Source of the DNA: Actinomucor elegans
Taxonomy: Eukaryota; Mucoromycota; Mucoromycetes; Mucorales; Mucoraceae
Direction of reading: 5' to 3'
Assembly: GCA_026027325.1 (NCBI GenBank)
Contig: JAMSLZ010000001.1
Span: 2,914,001 to 2,978,000, forward strand
Length of the DNA: 64,000 nucleotides
Below, one piece after another: positions 1 through 12,319 of the stretch. The notes under the pieces are model-generated. The model saw only the letters and a list, made by a program, of their open reading frames with translations. It searched no databases and had not been told where the DNA came from. The number at the start of each line of letters is the position of its first letter. The first letter of the stretch is position 1. Made by a program: the position numbers and the translations under genes.

Positions 1-169
1 CGACACTCATTTTGTTATATGAGGAAGCAGAGGGTGAAGCTGGTAATGAGGCCAAGGACATTCGACGACTGGATTCTCGATATTCGCTTTCTAAATCAGA
101 CATGCGACTCAGTTCTTCATCGTCAGTAAAACTGCTTTTTGACTGCTCCCGTTTAAAAGGTGACTCCAT
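1..169 (-). CDS. 5' end of an unidentified protein, truncated by window edge
   Basis: An open frame on the minus strand starts with ATG at 169 and stays open to base 1 (about 56 codons). The translated N-terminus starts MESPFKREQSKSSFTDDEEL and continues Ser/Glu/Arg-rich, with several R-x-x-S sites and an S-L-A-S-L-P-A-S-P-S stretch. This looks like a disordered, phosphorylatable N-terminus. A 24-base T tract at 271-294 lies upstream and may belong to the promoter or 5' UTR. The opposite strand is also open here (12-209) but lacks an ATG and is probably a shadow. The product cannot be identified from this fragment; the rest of the gene lies left of the window. Confidence 0.4.
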   Translation of the reverse strand, partial: MESPFKREQSKSSFTDDEELSRMSDLESEYRESSRRMSLASLPASPSASSYNKMSV

Positions 170-209
170 AATAGTTTGCAAGTATTCAAAGAGAAAAGAG
201 AAGGAGTAG

Positions 210-1165
210 AAACAATAATATTTATATACTTGATTGTTAACAAACCCAAACTCAAACCCAAATCGCCGCCTTTTTTTTTTTTTTTTTTTTTTTTGGAGTC
301 TTTGTAGCCGACTGGAGCTGCTGGTCACACTCAGGTAAGTTACCCTTATCAGATAATCTTCTCACAGTGCGCGCGTTTCAGCCGAGAAGCTTTTCAGATG
401 TTTAACCATACGCTATTTGAGTGCTGCTGAGAATATGTATGCTTTGATTGGATGGAGGAGATTCTCGCTTAAGGGATCTTGATCGTGTGGATGATTCAAT
501 GTCTCAACAATACATATTTTATAATAGGTACAGGAATTGTTAACAAAATATGTCAAAAGATTTATTGTGTATCTGATTATATACAAATAATAAAGGATTG
601 CTTATCTGAGTATGATGCTATTCATGAATAATGTACATTGTTTACTCTTTTAGTTTGCACTGTTAACTAGAACTTTTTTATAAAAAAAAAAAAAAAAAAA
701 TAGTAAACTAACTATTTAAATATTAAAGCATGCTTTTGTATTAGGAACTATGAATAAAAAAAAACTTTTATGTGCTCAATAGAGCGTATTTTGGGAATTA
801 AAAGCTGAGGTACATAAAACTGGTTTGGATTTATGTAATGTTCTTGATTGGCTAGTGAGGACTGGTCAAAACTGTCTGTCTAATATTCGAGAAATATACT
901 CTGGATAACTCTGGCTCTACAAGTTTTTATGTAACGGAAAACGCATAGATACATATACTGCAATGTTAAAATCGAAATTTTATTAAGATCTATCCTTTTT
1001 AAATGAGCTATTACCGTTAAAAAGTGATTCAAAGAAATGCTACTATGGTACTATATCGATTTCTATTGGTTGCCATGTTACTGGTATTCACACAAAAAAT
1101 CATCCGATTTTTGGTAAGTTTTTTTATGCCGTTTTAATGACAAAGAACCGTCAATAGCTATGCAA

Positions 1166-1196
<31 letters not shown>

Positions 1197-1724
1197 TGGT
1201 TTATTTGGACTTGGTAGTGCAAAAGCCTCTCGCTGTTTTCTGCAAATGACCGAATTGCCTCTGATAAAAAGCTGCTCAGAAATATTTAAAAATCCATTCA
1301 TAATTGGAATGTTGTATATATAATAAAATCCACAAGAAATACATTTGGATAGTTTTACATATATAAAACATATGTTGTTAATATACTATGCCTGACAAAA
1401 TACGTCTTTGCATTCTACAAAAAAAAAAATTGAGTTTGGGATGCCTTTGGAATAAATTCTGCAATCGGCTATTTCTTGTTCTCAAGAAATCCTGGCTTAA
1501 TGCCGCATCTAATGATTAGTATATGTTTAGAATGAATTGCTGCGTCTACTAAGATTATTGTTTGACTGATCATAGTTTATTACGCAGCGAAAAGGGTGAA
1601 AGGCTCCAAACATAGATGGAAATTTTATTATATATCAACTGATACTAGTTTTTATTGACAAATATTTGAACTTGATAATTTGGCTTTAAAAGGGTTTTGG
1701 CGAGACGGTTGTCTCAGTAACTAT
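210..1724. other. Intergenic, AT-rich, no gene seen
   Basis: About 1.5 kb between the left partial gene and the 3' end of the mannosidase. It holds a T24 tract (271-294), an A tract (682-700) and an (AAT)n microsatellite at 1166-1194. No open frame with coding character was recognised on either strand. Confidence 0.6.
1166..1194. repeat. (AAT)n microsatellite
   Basis: About ten uninterrupted AAT units in intergenic sequence. Confidence 0.9.
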
Positions 1725-3532
1725 TCATTCAAGTCGATCTTCAATGTCATGATTTGGAAAGCACTCAACGTAACAGCGAAGCCATGGTGTTTACGCTCCA
1801 ACTCTTGATCTGTATCGTCTTCCAAAATATTGGATACTTGAACACGTTTGATATCCAAATGACTAGACAAAAATCAATCAGCTCTTTCTATACAGATTAG
1901 CTCATGCCTTTTTTTTTTGTTACCTTTCCAAAATAGCACTTGATTTACCACCATAAGCTTCATACAAACGCAAAATAACTTGTTTACCTTTTCCATGGTC
2001 ATCCTCTGCAAGTTTGATTGTATCAATAATGATGTGGTGGGGAGGATCCATCTTAAACAAGGAAGGAATCATTTGTCCGCTTTGGATCTCTTTACCCTTG
2101 GCATGACTGAAAGAAAAGAGTTGCTTAGGTGATATGTTAGGTTATCACACTTTTTTTTTTACATACCGAATGGAAAGTGGAGTATTGAACTCTAGTGCCG
2201 ATTGCATGACATTGGAAGAAGTAAAGTTTCCTCTATGAGGATAGACTGCATACTTGAACTTGTGTTTACCTAGATTCATGTTTAGTCAAATAGATGGTAT
2301 GTATTGAACTTATTTTACCCATATCAGCATGCTCATCAGGTCCTTTAGGTGATCGCAAAAGTGACAAACGTTGCGTCTTTCCATAGGTTGCATAACCGTA
2401 TTTACAATCATTCATCAAAGCTATACCATAGTTGGATTCTGACAAATCTGCAAACTTGTGTCCACAAACCTAAAGCGAATAGTTGAATAAAGTGAACTTG
2501 ATTGTCTATGTATATAACATACCTCAAACTTGGCTGAATCAATAGTGGTATTGTAATGCGTAGGTCTTCTAACAACACCATATTGGATATCATAGGTAGC
2601 CTAGACACATCATTCTCGATAAGAAGGTCTTCCTTTATTTTCAATTAGATTACTTACATAGTCAGTAACGATATCCCAATTAAACTCTACTTTCTAAAGA
2701 CATGCATATCAGTAAAACATAATATTAATATGGAGGTGATAGTATTACTAGACACTGGTGGCTTTCGTGCCAATCAACAAGATTAGCAAACTCGAGACGT
2801 TCGCCAATGCATGTAAGGCTGATAGTTTGTTCAATTGAACTGACATCTGATATCTTGTGCTTGAATAAAAGTTCTGCCTTCAAAGGGCCCTCAGAGAGAA
2901 TCTACATATATAATGAATGATGTACTGCTTGTGCATTAAAATCAAGCCTTACCTCCAAGGTCTTTTGGCCCTCCAATTCAACGTATTTTTGCAAATGGTA
3001 GATCTCAACTATAGATATGTTCAAAATTTAATAAAAAACATGAGCACTGGTAATTAATACTTACTATCCCAAGCATCCCAATAAGTGGGCTATTAACCGT
3101 AAACATGTGAGCATCATCTCTTTATTTGCTTGCTTCTACTTACCACGTCCTCATAAAGTTGAAGAACATTGCCTCGCAAGTTTTCAGGAATGAGATTACC
3201 TCTATATGGAGTGTAAGTGGGAAAAAAAAGACGTGAAAAGTAGCTAGTTTTACGTGTACCTGTCAGACTTTTTGTCAATCAGTTCAATCAATTGACCATC
3301 GCTATTGAAAGTAGCTCTTAAGTTGTGATTTTCCAATACGTAGTGTCCAGTTTTTGTAGCATAAGCTATAAATAACGAGTTAGCCATTATTATTGTTCAT
3401 ACAGTTGTAGGTATACCTTGGACCGATTTTTCGCGTGCAACATGCTTGAAGTCATTAGATGATTCAACATAGCCTGATGCGCCCAATCCAGGTACATTTT
3501 CAACTATAGATTACAAATTTAGTATACCTAAT

Positions 3533-3567
<35 letters not shown>

Positions 3568-6020
3568 AAGAGATATTCATAATCTCCCTTATACTGTTGG
3601 TTGGCCCACTTAGTTTTTTTCTCTGGAGAAACAATGACTTCAGAACGTGTCCAAGGAAGCGTATTGAAAACAATTACACCCTGGCTATCATCCGGTAAGA
3701 CCGTGTTTGGGTTCAATTGATGAGCCCTTTCTGAAATCAAAAGTGACTGAGCTGTATGACGCAATAATGAACATTCGGTAATCACCTCGCGATGAAACTG
3801 TAGATACAATATCAGCCTGTTATATGCAATGTAAACGAATTGAAAAGCTCTTATACCTTGTGCACATCGACATAGGCTAAATTAATGGCTGAACCTGGTA
3901 AACAATCATGGAACTGATTAAGACAAAGAAGCTTCCATAAGCGCGTGATTTCATTAGCTGGATAGCTATATAGAGAAAAAAAAAGGTTATTTAATTTGCC
4001 TTCCTATTTGATAGAAATACACTAACCTATATGATTTGGAATAGAGTTTGGCAACTGTAGCAAGTAGCTCTACATCACGAATAATCACTTCTCCCTTTCG
4101 ATTGCCACTTTTGACAAGCGCTTGAGAAGTATAAGTACCACGATGAAACTCGAGATACTAAGGATATATCAGAAAATGTATGTACTGTGTTCATTAATGT
4201 ATAGTTACCAGCTCGCCTTTGTAGGATTGCAATCTTTCAGAATGCTCTGATAAACCCTCAAAAAAGTCCGTGGCACTACCGGGTTTGACAGTAGGAAGGC
4301 CATCCTACAAATGATACCAGACTAAGTCCATCAAGTATGTACCCATATTTGCTTACTTACCACATTTTTCATCCGCTTCAGCCTTTCCAGCATCTCGGGC
4401 GTTGGCCCTCCGCCACCATCCCCGTGTCTATATGCATAAGAGAAACCGTTTAGTAAATGTCAGTTGTCATATGTAATAGACATACCCAAAGACAAGCAAG
4501 CTCTCGTTGGAACTTTCGATGTCTCGATGATTTTTGGCGCTAACAAGAAATTGGTTCAGTATCTAGAGTTTGAGAGCATTTGTGAATTTAAATTATGTAT
4601 ATATACCATTTATACACTTCACTCGCTGTGACTGACGCAGTGTACCTATCATTAAAAAGTCAGAAGTAGCCAATTTTTCATGTTGATAAGAGTTTACGTC
4701 TCGGCAGGTGTCAAATGAGCCAAGATTCTCGTATCATCAATACCAGTCCACCAAAAAGTAGATAAAGGAAATTTGTTAATATTGTTCCATGATAGCTTTT
4801 GAGTAAAAAAGTAATCACAACCAGACTGACGAAGTACTTGTGGAAGTTGAGCAGAGTAGCCTATAAGCAGGGGATATCTCTATTACTACTTTTCTTTTTT
4901 ACATAGGTCTTTTTTTTTTTTTACATACCAAATGAATCAGGAAGCCAAAACACGCGAGTTCTTTTTCCAAAATGCTTTTCATAGAATCTTTGACTAGAGA
5001 AAAGTTATGAGTTATTTTTGCTTCGAAACTAGTATTATGCTTAAATACTTACCCTAGAAGCATCTGTCTGCAAAGAGATTCTCCAGACTATAACATAGTA
5101 AGTATTTAGACTCGATCATGTTAGAGATGCTTGCACTTACTGGCATATTGGTATCTATTTATCAGGACATATAACTTCATGAACATTTGCCTTTTATACA
5201 TATTTTTACTTTGGTTACTTACCATGCTCAACCCAGCTCTATGATATAAACACAAATGATGATGAATTACATTTAGTTCATATTATATTAAAAGAATTAT
5301 ATAGACACTCACTCCACCAATAATTTCCCATTGACCAGTTTTTTCAGCATTTTTAATCTTCTCAAACAGCTTTGGATACAGTTCTTCTAGCCATTCATAC
5401 TGCTGTACTTGAGATCCAGTAAATACGTACCCGGGATATCTCTCAATCAAGTTCAATTGACTGGACCAAGATCTAGCTATTTTGCGCTTGGTCTCATCGT
5501 ACGGCCAGAGCCATGCCGTATCGATATGGCAATTACCTACCGCCGTTACTTGATGCTGACTCGCACCATTCTTGTCACTTAGAAACGTGTGCGTCAGCTT
5601 TAGGCAGGCTTCAATGGCTTCTGGATCATCTCCAATAAAGTGATTAATGACTTCGTTAGCTACCCAAAGCGCCTTGCGAGCACGAGAAGAATCCTGATCT
5701 GTATCGTAGGCAATACCACGGACAATGCTATATATAAAAGAAATAAAGGTTCATATACATATACATTGTATATTATTGATCAATACTTGCGATAAATCAT
5801 GATAAAGTTTTTGGATGGGCTCATTAGGTACTACCAGGTCTGCACGAGAAAGGTTAAAATAACGGTCGGGGTCTGCTACCATTGAATCATTAGCGCCTAC
5901 ACCGAACATGCCGTTACAGGCTGCTTCAATATAAAGCTCGAATGATTCTCCAGCAGATGCCCTGTTTGTGACAATGTATTCATGACGCGATTGATCCGCT
6001 AAAATAAAAAATAGAAGTTA

Positions 6021-6060
<40 letters not shown>

Positions 6061-6657
6061 ATGAAATGCTTATACATACATCCTCCTGTAAGCCCTTGAA
6101 GTGGTACACCATCAGCGCTCCAAACCATGCCTTCACATCCCATATCCCATTGCAATACAACTTGGTGTTTGTCCAAGGCTTTAGGAACTACAATCGAGAC
6201 ATGGAACCAATGCGTTGACCAGCTGGGTCCAAAATTACGTTCACCTAGTTTAAAATCATGAAACTTTTGTGCAACCGCTTCCTTTATGCAAAAGAATTTT
6301 CTGTGAGCTAAGTGCATTGCTGTATTAAAAAAAACGCGTTTTATACCTTGAAGGAGATGCGCTTTTGGATATGTATTAGAATAAGATATCACATCAACTA
6401 TTTGGTTTTATTATTATTCAAATTATTACCTTGAGATCAGGTACACTATACACACAAAGTTGAACGTGCGGTGGGCCACTATGTCTCAGTTTCCATAATC
6501 CACGGTGTATTCCCATACCATGAAACTGGCCTCCGCTTGATAAAAAGTTATCTATTCGTGAGTGCGTAATATTTCTTGGTACCCGTGGTGCGTTATCCAA
6601 CGGCGGTTCAATAGAAGTTATTGCGTGATGATTATGTCGATGCCCGTAGATAGTCAT
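1725..6657 (-). CDS. AMS1: Alpha-mannosidase, glycoside hydrolase family 38 (Ams1-type)
   Basis: Class II alpha-mannosidase that trims alpha-linked mannose from free oligosaccharides; fungal Ams1 acts in cytosol/vacuole and there is no signal peptide here. The ATG is at 6657 and TGA at 1725-1727. Visible landmarks are G-P-S-W-S-T-H-W-F near the N-terminus, the GH38 entry motif [12 protein letters not shown] (H-x-D metal ligands, near 5540-5510), and WLPDSFG near 4945, whose Asp is the expected nucleophile. The C-terminus ends in a beta-rich segment, [17 protein letters not shown] count about 28 introns, giving roughly 1,050-1,100 residues, normal for the family. Three exons are microexons: 15 nt (6347-6361), 16 nt (5223-5238) and 14 nt (5141-5154). 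Several introns carry A tracts just behind the donor, the longest 29 bases at 3535-3563. The 5' end is 130-190 bp from the divergent hydrolase gene. Family assignment is firm; exact exon borders are by eye. Confidence 0.93.
6030..6058. repeat. (AT)n microsatellite inside a mannosidase intron
   Basis: About 14 AT units within the intron that separates the exon ending near 5998 from the exon beginning near 6080 of the minus-strand gene. Confidence 0.85.
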
Positions 6658-6723
6658 ATAACAAGTTAAAGAAAGAAGAGAGAGAAAAAAAAAATGCTTC
6701 TAGTAAGGACGCGTTACTTTTGT

Positions 6724-6730
6724 TATAAAA
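6724..6730 (+). promoter_or_regulatory. TATA box of the secreted hydrolase gene
   Basis: TATAAAA lies 66 bp before the ATG at 6790. The same spacing (about 60-70 bp from TATA to ATG) is seen for the genes at 12320, 16714 and 19453, so it supports 6790 as the original start region. Confidence 0.55.
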
Positions 6731-6845
6731 GCAAAGCATCACATGGTATAAAATTCACGCGACCAGCGATGTGACTAGTAGTGCTTGGGATGCTTAAAGC
6801 GTTCAAACAATCGATTTTTCTAATACTAATAATAATAACAAAAAT

Positions 6846-8707
6846 ATGGCCTATACACTCAATAAAACGTGGCAAATACTTGGTCCTTTCCCGATCGGCA
6901 CTCGAGAACAAGATTTTGGAGCAGATCCCCTTGAGAATTACGGTAATGCTTCAAGATGGATTATATTATTGGTTTTAATTTGAAAACTGGTAGGTGGATT
7001 CAGTCAATTAAAATATTCTACTGGTGCCAAATTCCCTTCCGAGTTGGCTGTAGGAGGCTTTGTCGGGTGGCAAACGGTGAGTACTACAAAAGATAATATA
7101 GTAGGCCCTATAGACTTTCCAAATATTAGGTATAGATATAGCTTGATGGAACAACTTCAAATGCTTATCTCCAATGTTTCTAGGTGGAATGATAACAACA
7201 CACCTTTCAGTTGGTCCATTGAACAATACCAAGCATGGGCAAGAGGTATCCTTATCGTAAATGAGCCTATCCAGCTGACCTTGCAGATTCAAGGTGCTTC
7301 TGAATTCTACGTGAATGATACACGCTACCATGGTGACGCGTATAGTTACGGTACAACAGCCCATTTCTGTCGTTTTGACAAAGGAAAACATACTATCAAT
7401 GTCCGTATGATACACGATGTACGCATCTTTGGAGGGGACAAGACACCGCCACAATGTCAGTTCTCGGTAGTTCTTTATGATGATACTGAAGAAACTTTAG
7501 TCTATCCCGAGAATCTGGTCGTGCCTCGACTGCGTCATAACAAAAGCGAGCTATTGATGCCTGATTACTTAAGCGATATCGGATTTGCAGGGTCCTATGG
7601 TAGCGCGTCGATTCAAAATGCCAGTGACGAATTATTGAAAGTTGAGTCTGTTACGCTGTGTATTGTCGATGAACATACACTGGAATCAAGGGTCAAAAAT
7701 GGGCTGTTCAAAGAGTACAAGACAGATTTGCTAATGAAAGATGATTTGGTTATTGTGCCAGGCCAGATACGCCCAATTGGGTTTCGGTTTCAGAGAGAGA
7801 TAGGATCGCTGCCAGCAGGTGAGATTTTGAGGGCTTGGGTGCGTATTGGGTTGAGGATAGGCGACAAAATAGTAAACTCAAAAGAGTTTGCTATTCGCGT
7901 CACTGCTAAAGTCAATTGTGTGGATTGGACGAAATCAGCCTTTGTATATACGTTCTTGGACTATGATAATACAGTGCATTATGGTAGTGTTATAAATAAG
8001 AAAGCTTTAGCATTAGTGAACCAATGTTTTATGTAGCTGTAGCAAAGAGGCCGCTTATTTTAAACGTGGATGAAAAGAAACCTATTATTGTAGCACTTCA
8101 TGGTGCAGGTGTCGAAGCAGACTCCAAATTTTGGGTTGATTCAGTTCCAGCTCAAAAATTTTGCTGGGTAAATAGTTTCCATTGCACTTGGATTCTGTAA
8201 GATATTGATGCTATTTTGCAAACATTTAGATAATATTTCCAACTGGAAGAACACCATGGTAATTCATCCCTGTACTTTGCACTTGACTCGTATTTAATCG
8301 TTCTTCTTTACTTAAAGGGGATTTGACTGGCATGGTCCTAGTACGTTGAATATGTTTCAATCCATCGAGGGCCTGGCGGAGATACAGGAGTTGCTCCCTC
8401 CCCACATTGACTGCATGGACTCAACAGGTGGTGACTGGGTAAACGGTAATAACTAAAGTAGAGTCTATACAATATGAGACTAAATATGTATTCTAAAGTA
8501 TCTGCACCTCATGAGACCCTGAGAACATTAAAGCTTGAAGACCATCCAGAATGGACTATAGGCGACAAAGATAGACTCATTGTTTTAGGTAGCAGACATT
8601 TACAATAGATGAAATAATGTACATTGACACTGTCTATTCAAGGGCACAGTAATGGGGGTCAAGGTGTTTGGCATTTAGCGGTACATTACCCTGATAAAAT
8701 CGTTGCA

Positions 8708-8757
<50 letters not shown>

Positions 8758-10471
8758 CATGTTCAAATTTAACATAGAACTAATCTTAATGTACCTTAGT
8801 CGTGCCTGCTGCAGGATATACTAAAATACAGGACTATGTATCCTTTTCAAACTGGGTTGGCTATTCTTACGGGGACCCACTATTAAAAGGCGTAATTATA
8901 GAAAGATTTATTCATGCTCTTGGTATTGATTTGATAAATAGATACTAGAATCTTCCATTGCTGAATATAATAACGACCTGCAACTTTCAAATATGGTATA
9001 ATGAAACCACCCAAGGGATTAAACCTTACACTAAACCATCTAATTTATTAGACTAACATGGCAGTATTACCTCGCTTGGGCGTTGAAGATGATAACGTGC
9101 CTCCACTACACACGCGAAAATATGTACGCATCCTAAATGGGTTATTAAAGAACCCGACAACCGTCAAGTAAGTACTTGCATGCCCTAATGGAACTCATTA
9201 TTGATAATACGAAAGAGTATCGGAAGCAGGTGGCCAGGGACATTGGTGGGATACTGTTTTTAGTGACAAAGTCGTGCAAGATTTCTTAAGGCAGCCATCA
9301 AAAGACACTGTAAGCGACGCATTTTGTATCACGCTCATCAATCCAGCTACAAATGGTAGTGTAAACGGTATTCTCGTTGAACAAATGATGATTCCATACA
9401 GGTTTGATTGATCCCAATCTAATATAAGGATATTAACGAGATATATAGATTAGGCAAGATCAAAGGAGTTTATACAGTAACAGATCACGGTAAAACGTTA
9501 TTGACATTGAAAACCACCAATATTTCATCCTTCCGGTTTACAAGGCATTTTAAAGGCTGCCAGAAGCTATTGGTGGATGGAGACAAGTTTTCTAATCTGG
9601 AGAGATATCATACAGCCAAGGGTAGAGTCTCTCTGACTCTGGATAAGAAAAGTCAAAGGTGGAAGGTATATGTTTCATAGTTTGAAACTTTGCAGTATTT
9701 AATCCCTATTTTATTAAGTTGGATCAAGTAAAGGCTTCAGAACGTACAGCATCTAATTATGGGCCTATTCACCGAATGTATGAGTCACCAAAGCCTTTGA
9801 TCGTCGTAGTGCCTCAAACAAAGTCATATGATCATGCTGCACTTCAGATCACACATGACTGGTATTTGTATGGAGGAGGAGATGCCATGATTGTGTATGA
9901 TGATGACGATGATGCAATGCGAGGGCAAAAAGGAGTGTACCGATTGTATTTAGGCTTGGCAACTGAGAATAAGCGGATCGACCAAATCATATCAAATAGG
10001 CCTTGTGGCATTGAATTTGAAAAAAGCGCGTCCACTGTTGTTGCAATCAGAGTGGGAGATAAACTATATAGAAGCCCTGGAACAGGTACAATCATAAATA
10101 ATTATGAACTAGCGTCCCAACGTTCCATCTTGTAGGTATCTTATTTATGCAACCAGGCCTTCAGGAAGGAGAACTAGCTGTCATCATATCTGGAGTTGAT
10201 TCAGTTGGATTTGAATCAGCTTGTCGCCTCCTGCCAAAGAGAACTGGAATGATGGTACCTGAATGGAGTAAGTATGCAATGGTTACTTGTGCCCATAGTA
10301 TACTTATAAACAATATAGTTATCACTAGTGATGAAATGAAAGCTACTGGTATAGGAGGGGTATTGGGTGCAGGGTAAAACTAGCTTTTGTGTCCCATTTA
10401 CATCCAGTATTTACTGACGTTCATGTTCTAGGTATTTTGATAATGAATGGAAGCCATTCGGGTATTTGTAA
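6846..10471 (+). CDS. Secreted alpha/beta-hydrolase (S9 prolyl-oligopeptidase/PHB-depolymerase-like)
   Basis: Multi-exon gene ending with TAA at 10469-10471. The mature N-terminus runs WQILGPFPIGTREQDFGADP, a signature I know from fungal extracellular proteins annotated as peptidase S9 catalytic-domain proteins. A beta-rich domain of about 300 residues follows, then the hydrolase core with an oxyanion-type LHGAG motif (near 8100) and nucleophile elbow GHSNGG (exon starting near 8640). A long C-terminal part ends GVLGAGYFDNEWKPFGYL. The in-frame ATG is at 6846, giving no signal peptide. An upstream ATG at 6790 encodes a hydrophobic leader (MLKAFKQSIFLILIIITK) in another frame, joined if one A is missing from the A5 run at 6840-6844; see findings. 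Introns include 6943-6993 and 8709-8799; the latter opens GT followed by 46 A. Substrate unknown: esterase or peptidase. Confidence 0.8.
8709..8799 (+). other. Intron with A46 tract immediately after the GT donor
   Basis: The exon ends in frame at 8708 (..I-V-A) and resumes at 8800 (V-P-A-A-G-Y). Bases 8711-8756 are all A, directly after GT, so the donor hexamer is GTAAAA and half of the intron is one homopolymer. Confidence 0.85.
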
Positions 10472-12319
10472 ACTGTTCTGAATATTAATAACGTTCAAAG
10501 GAAGTATTACATGCTATAGCTACAGTTAGCTCTCGTGAATATCATTAAATAAAAGGAAAAACTTAAGTGATCATATCAAGTGCTATTACATTTTAATGAC
10601 TACACGTACTTTGTTGTGCACTCCTTCATCTCTAGAACAAGTACATATAGATTGAATTTTATAGCTTCCTTTGGTGAACTGGGCTGGCCTACAGAGCATT
10701 GATTTCGCTGGTCGCCGAGACTATAAAAATTCGTCCGTGGTACACTCGACCAAAACCAATGATTCTAAATATATTAATAAGGAGCATAATATATCAAAAT
10801 GAATTCTGAGTAATACACAGAACTAATTTTGCTTGTTTGAATGAATGTAATGTAATAAGCGTGCATCAGTATACAGACAATCTAGGCGGCAATGGACTCA
10901 TAACACTGTTATCATATGCAGCAACTATTTTATTCGTTTTAACCATCTATTAAAATGTTTCATTCAAAAAGAAGTTTCATTTCTTATAACTTTTTTTTAG
11001 TTTTATATAGCGCATATATGTATTTGTCTCCTTATATATTGTGTTTTCTAATTTTCGGTATAAAATTATGATCTCTGGCCTACAGAAATTACTATGGTAG
11101 TAGTTGCATTTAATTGATGTCGGCTATTGAACATATTTCCCATAGGGGTTCCCTTCGAGAGGATTGCCTAAATCACAAAACTCTTAGTATCTCATTAAAG
11201 AACATACCTATTCAATTAATTTTTGGGAAATATATAGAAAATAATGTGCTTATTTTAATGATGCTTACATTATAGTTAAATACCGAGCTAAGCAGCCTCT
11301 AGAGCGTTCCGACCATATACCTTTTTTTTACTATATGGAGCAAAATCCTTCGTTTTATTTGTCTGTCAAAAGTGCATCATTGGGAAGGAATTTGATTTTA
11401 TATAAAGATTGTTAATGTCACAAAGTGTATACGAGTGTTTGCTGTCTTCTGAGACTATGGTTTCAATTTCAAGGTATAAAATTTCAATTACTGAGCGCGA
11501 AAAAAAATTATAAATACCTGTAAAATTTGCCATGCCACGTTATTCAACACGAGCGACCTCGTCTGATCTCACATTAGATGAATACTCCATATTCAAAATG
11601 GACTATTTCATCTGTAGGAACCTCAATTTGATACTATACTGATGATTTTGCTATTGTGCATTAATCTTCTTTTACCAAACGGTCGTTTTGATCTCACTCG
11701 CGTCTTTGAGTTTCCAGAGAACAGTGTCACACAAAATCTATACATACTACATATTATCACCACGTTTTTATTACTGGGTTCTAATATGTATATCACTTTC
11801 AGTTTTGACAGTAACGCCCAATTGCATCATGGCGTGGATCAATAAGGTCAATCACACCTTGCAGTTGGTCACATTGGTTAAGAAGTCTGCAAGAACAAAC
11901 GTTTTCTTGGAAAACACGAATATCCAAATATAGGGGGACGTCCGTGTAACTTTTAATCAAACCAAGTTAATGTCATTTTTGACTAATAACTGCCCAGCAA
12001 AAAAAAAAAAGGTGAATCTGTTACAAAAAAACGCATCTTTTTACAGTTTAGGCTGGTTTTTTCGTGTGTGCGCATTCAATGATTTGCTCTGTGTGACTAT
12101 GAAAAAAAAATACTTGGGGAAGGTTTTATAGGTGCACCCGCAAAGTTATTTCCCTCTTTCTTCTTCTCTTTTACACAACTTACTATGTCAAAGACAGAAC
12201 CTATATCAATATTAAGGCACTCTAATGTAAAGCCAACAATTTTATTAGTAGCTGTTATAAAAAGAACCGCAAAAACCTCAACTATTTTTTTTCCCTATTA
12301 GAAACTAAGCCCATCTGGC
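10472..12319. other. Intergenic, 1.8 kb, no supported gene
   Basis: Short open frames at 11642-11933 lack coding character or homology that I can see. A minus-strand stretch near 10600-10730 reads open in one frame but has no start and no recognisable domain. Promoter sequence for the next gene includes TATAAAAA at 12256-12263. Confidence 0.5.

Noticed and set aside
10560..10740. Minus-strand stretch ending SRDEGVHNKVRVVIKM
   Set aside because: Reads open in one frame but has no upstream exon, start or homology that I can name.
11642..11933. Two overlapping plus-strand open frames
   Set aside because: No ATG with good context in either, no domain, no intron support, AT-rich composition.
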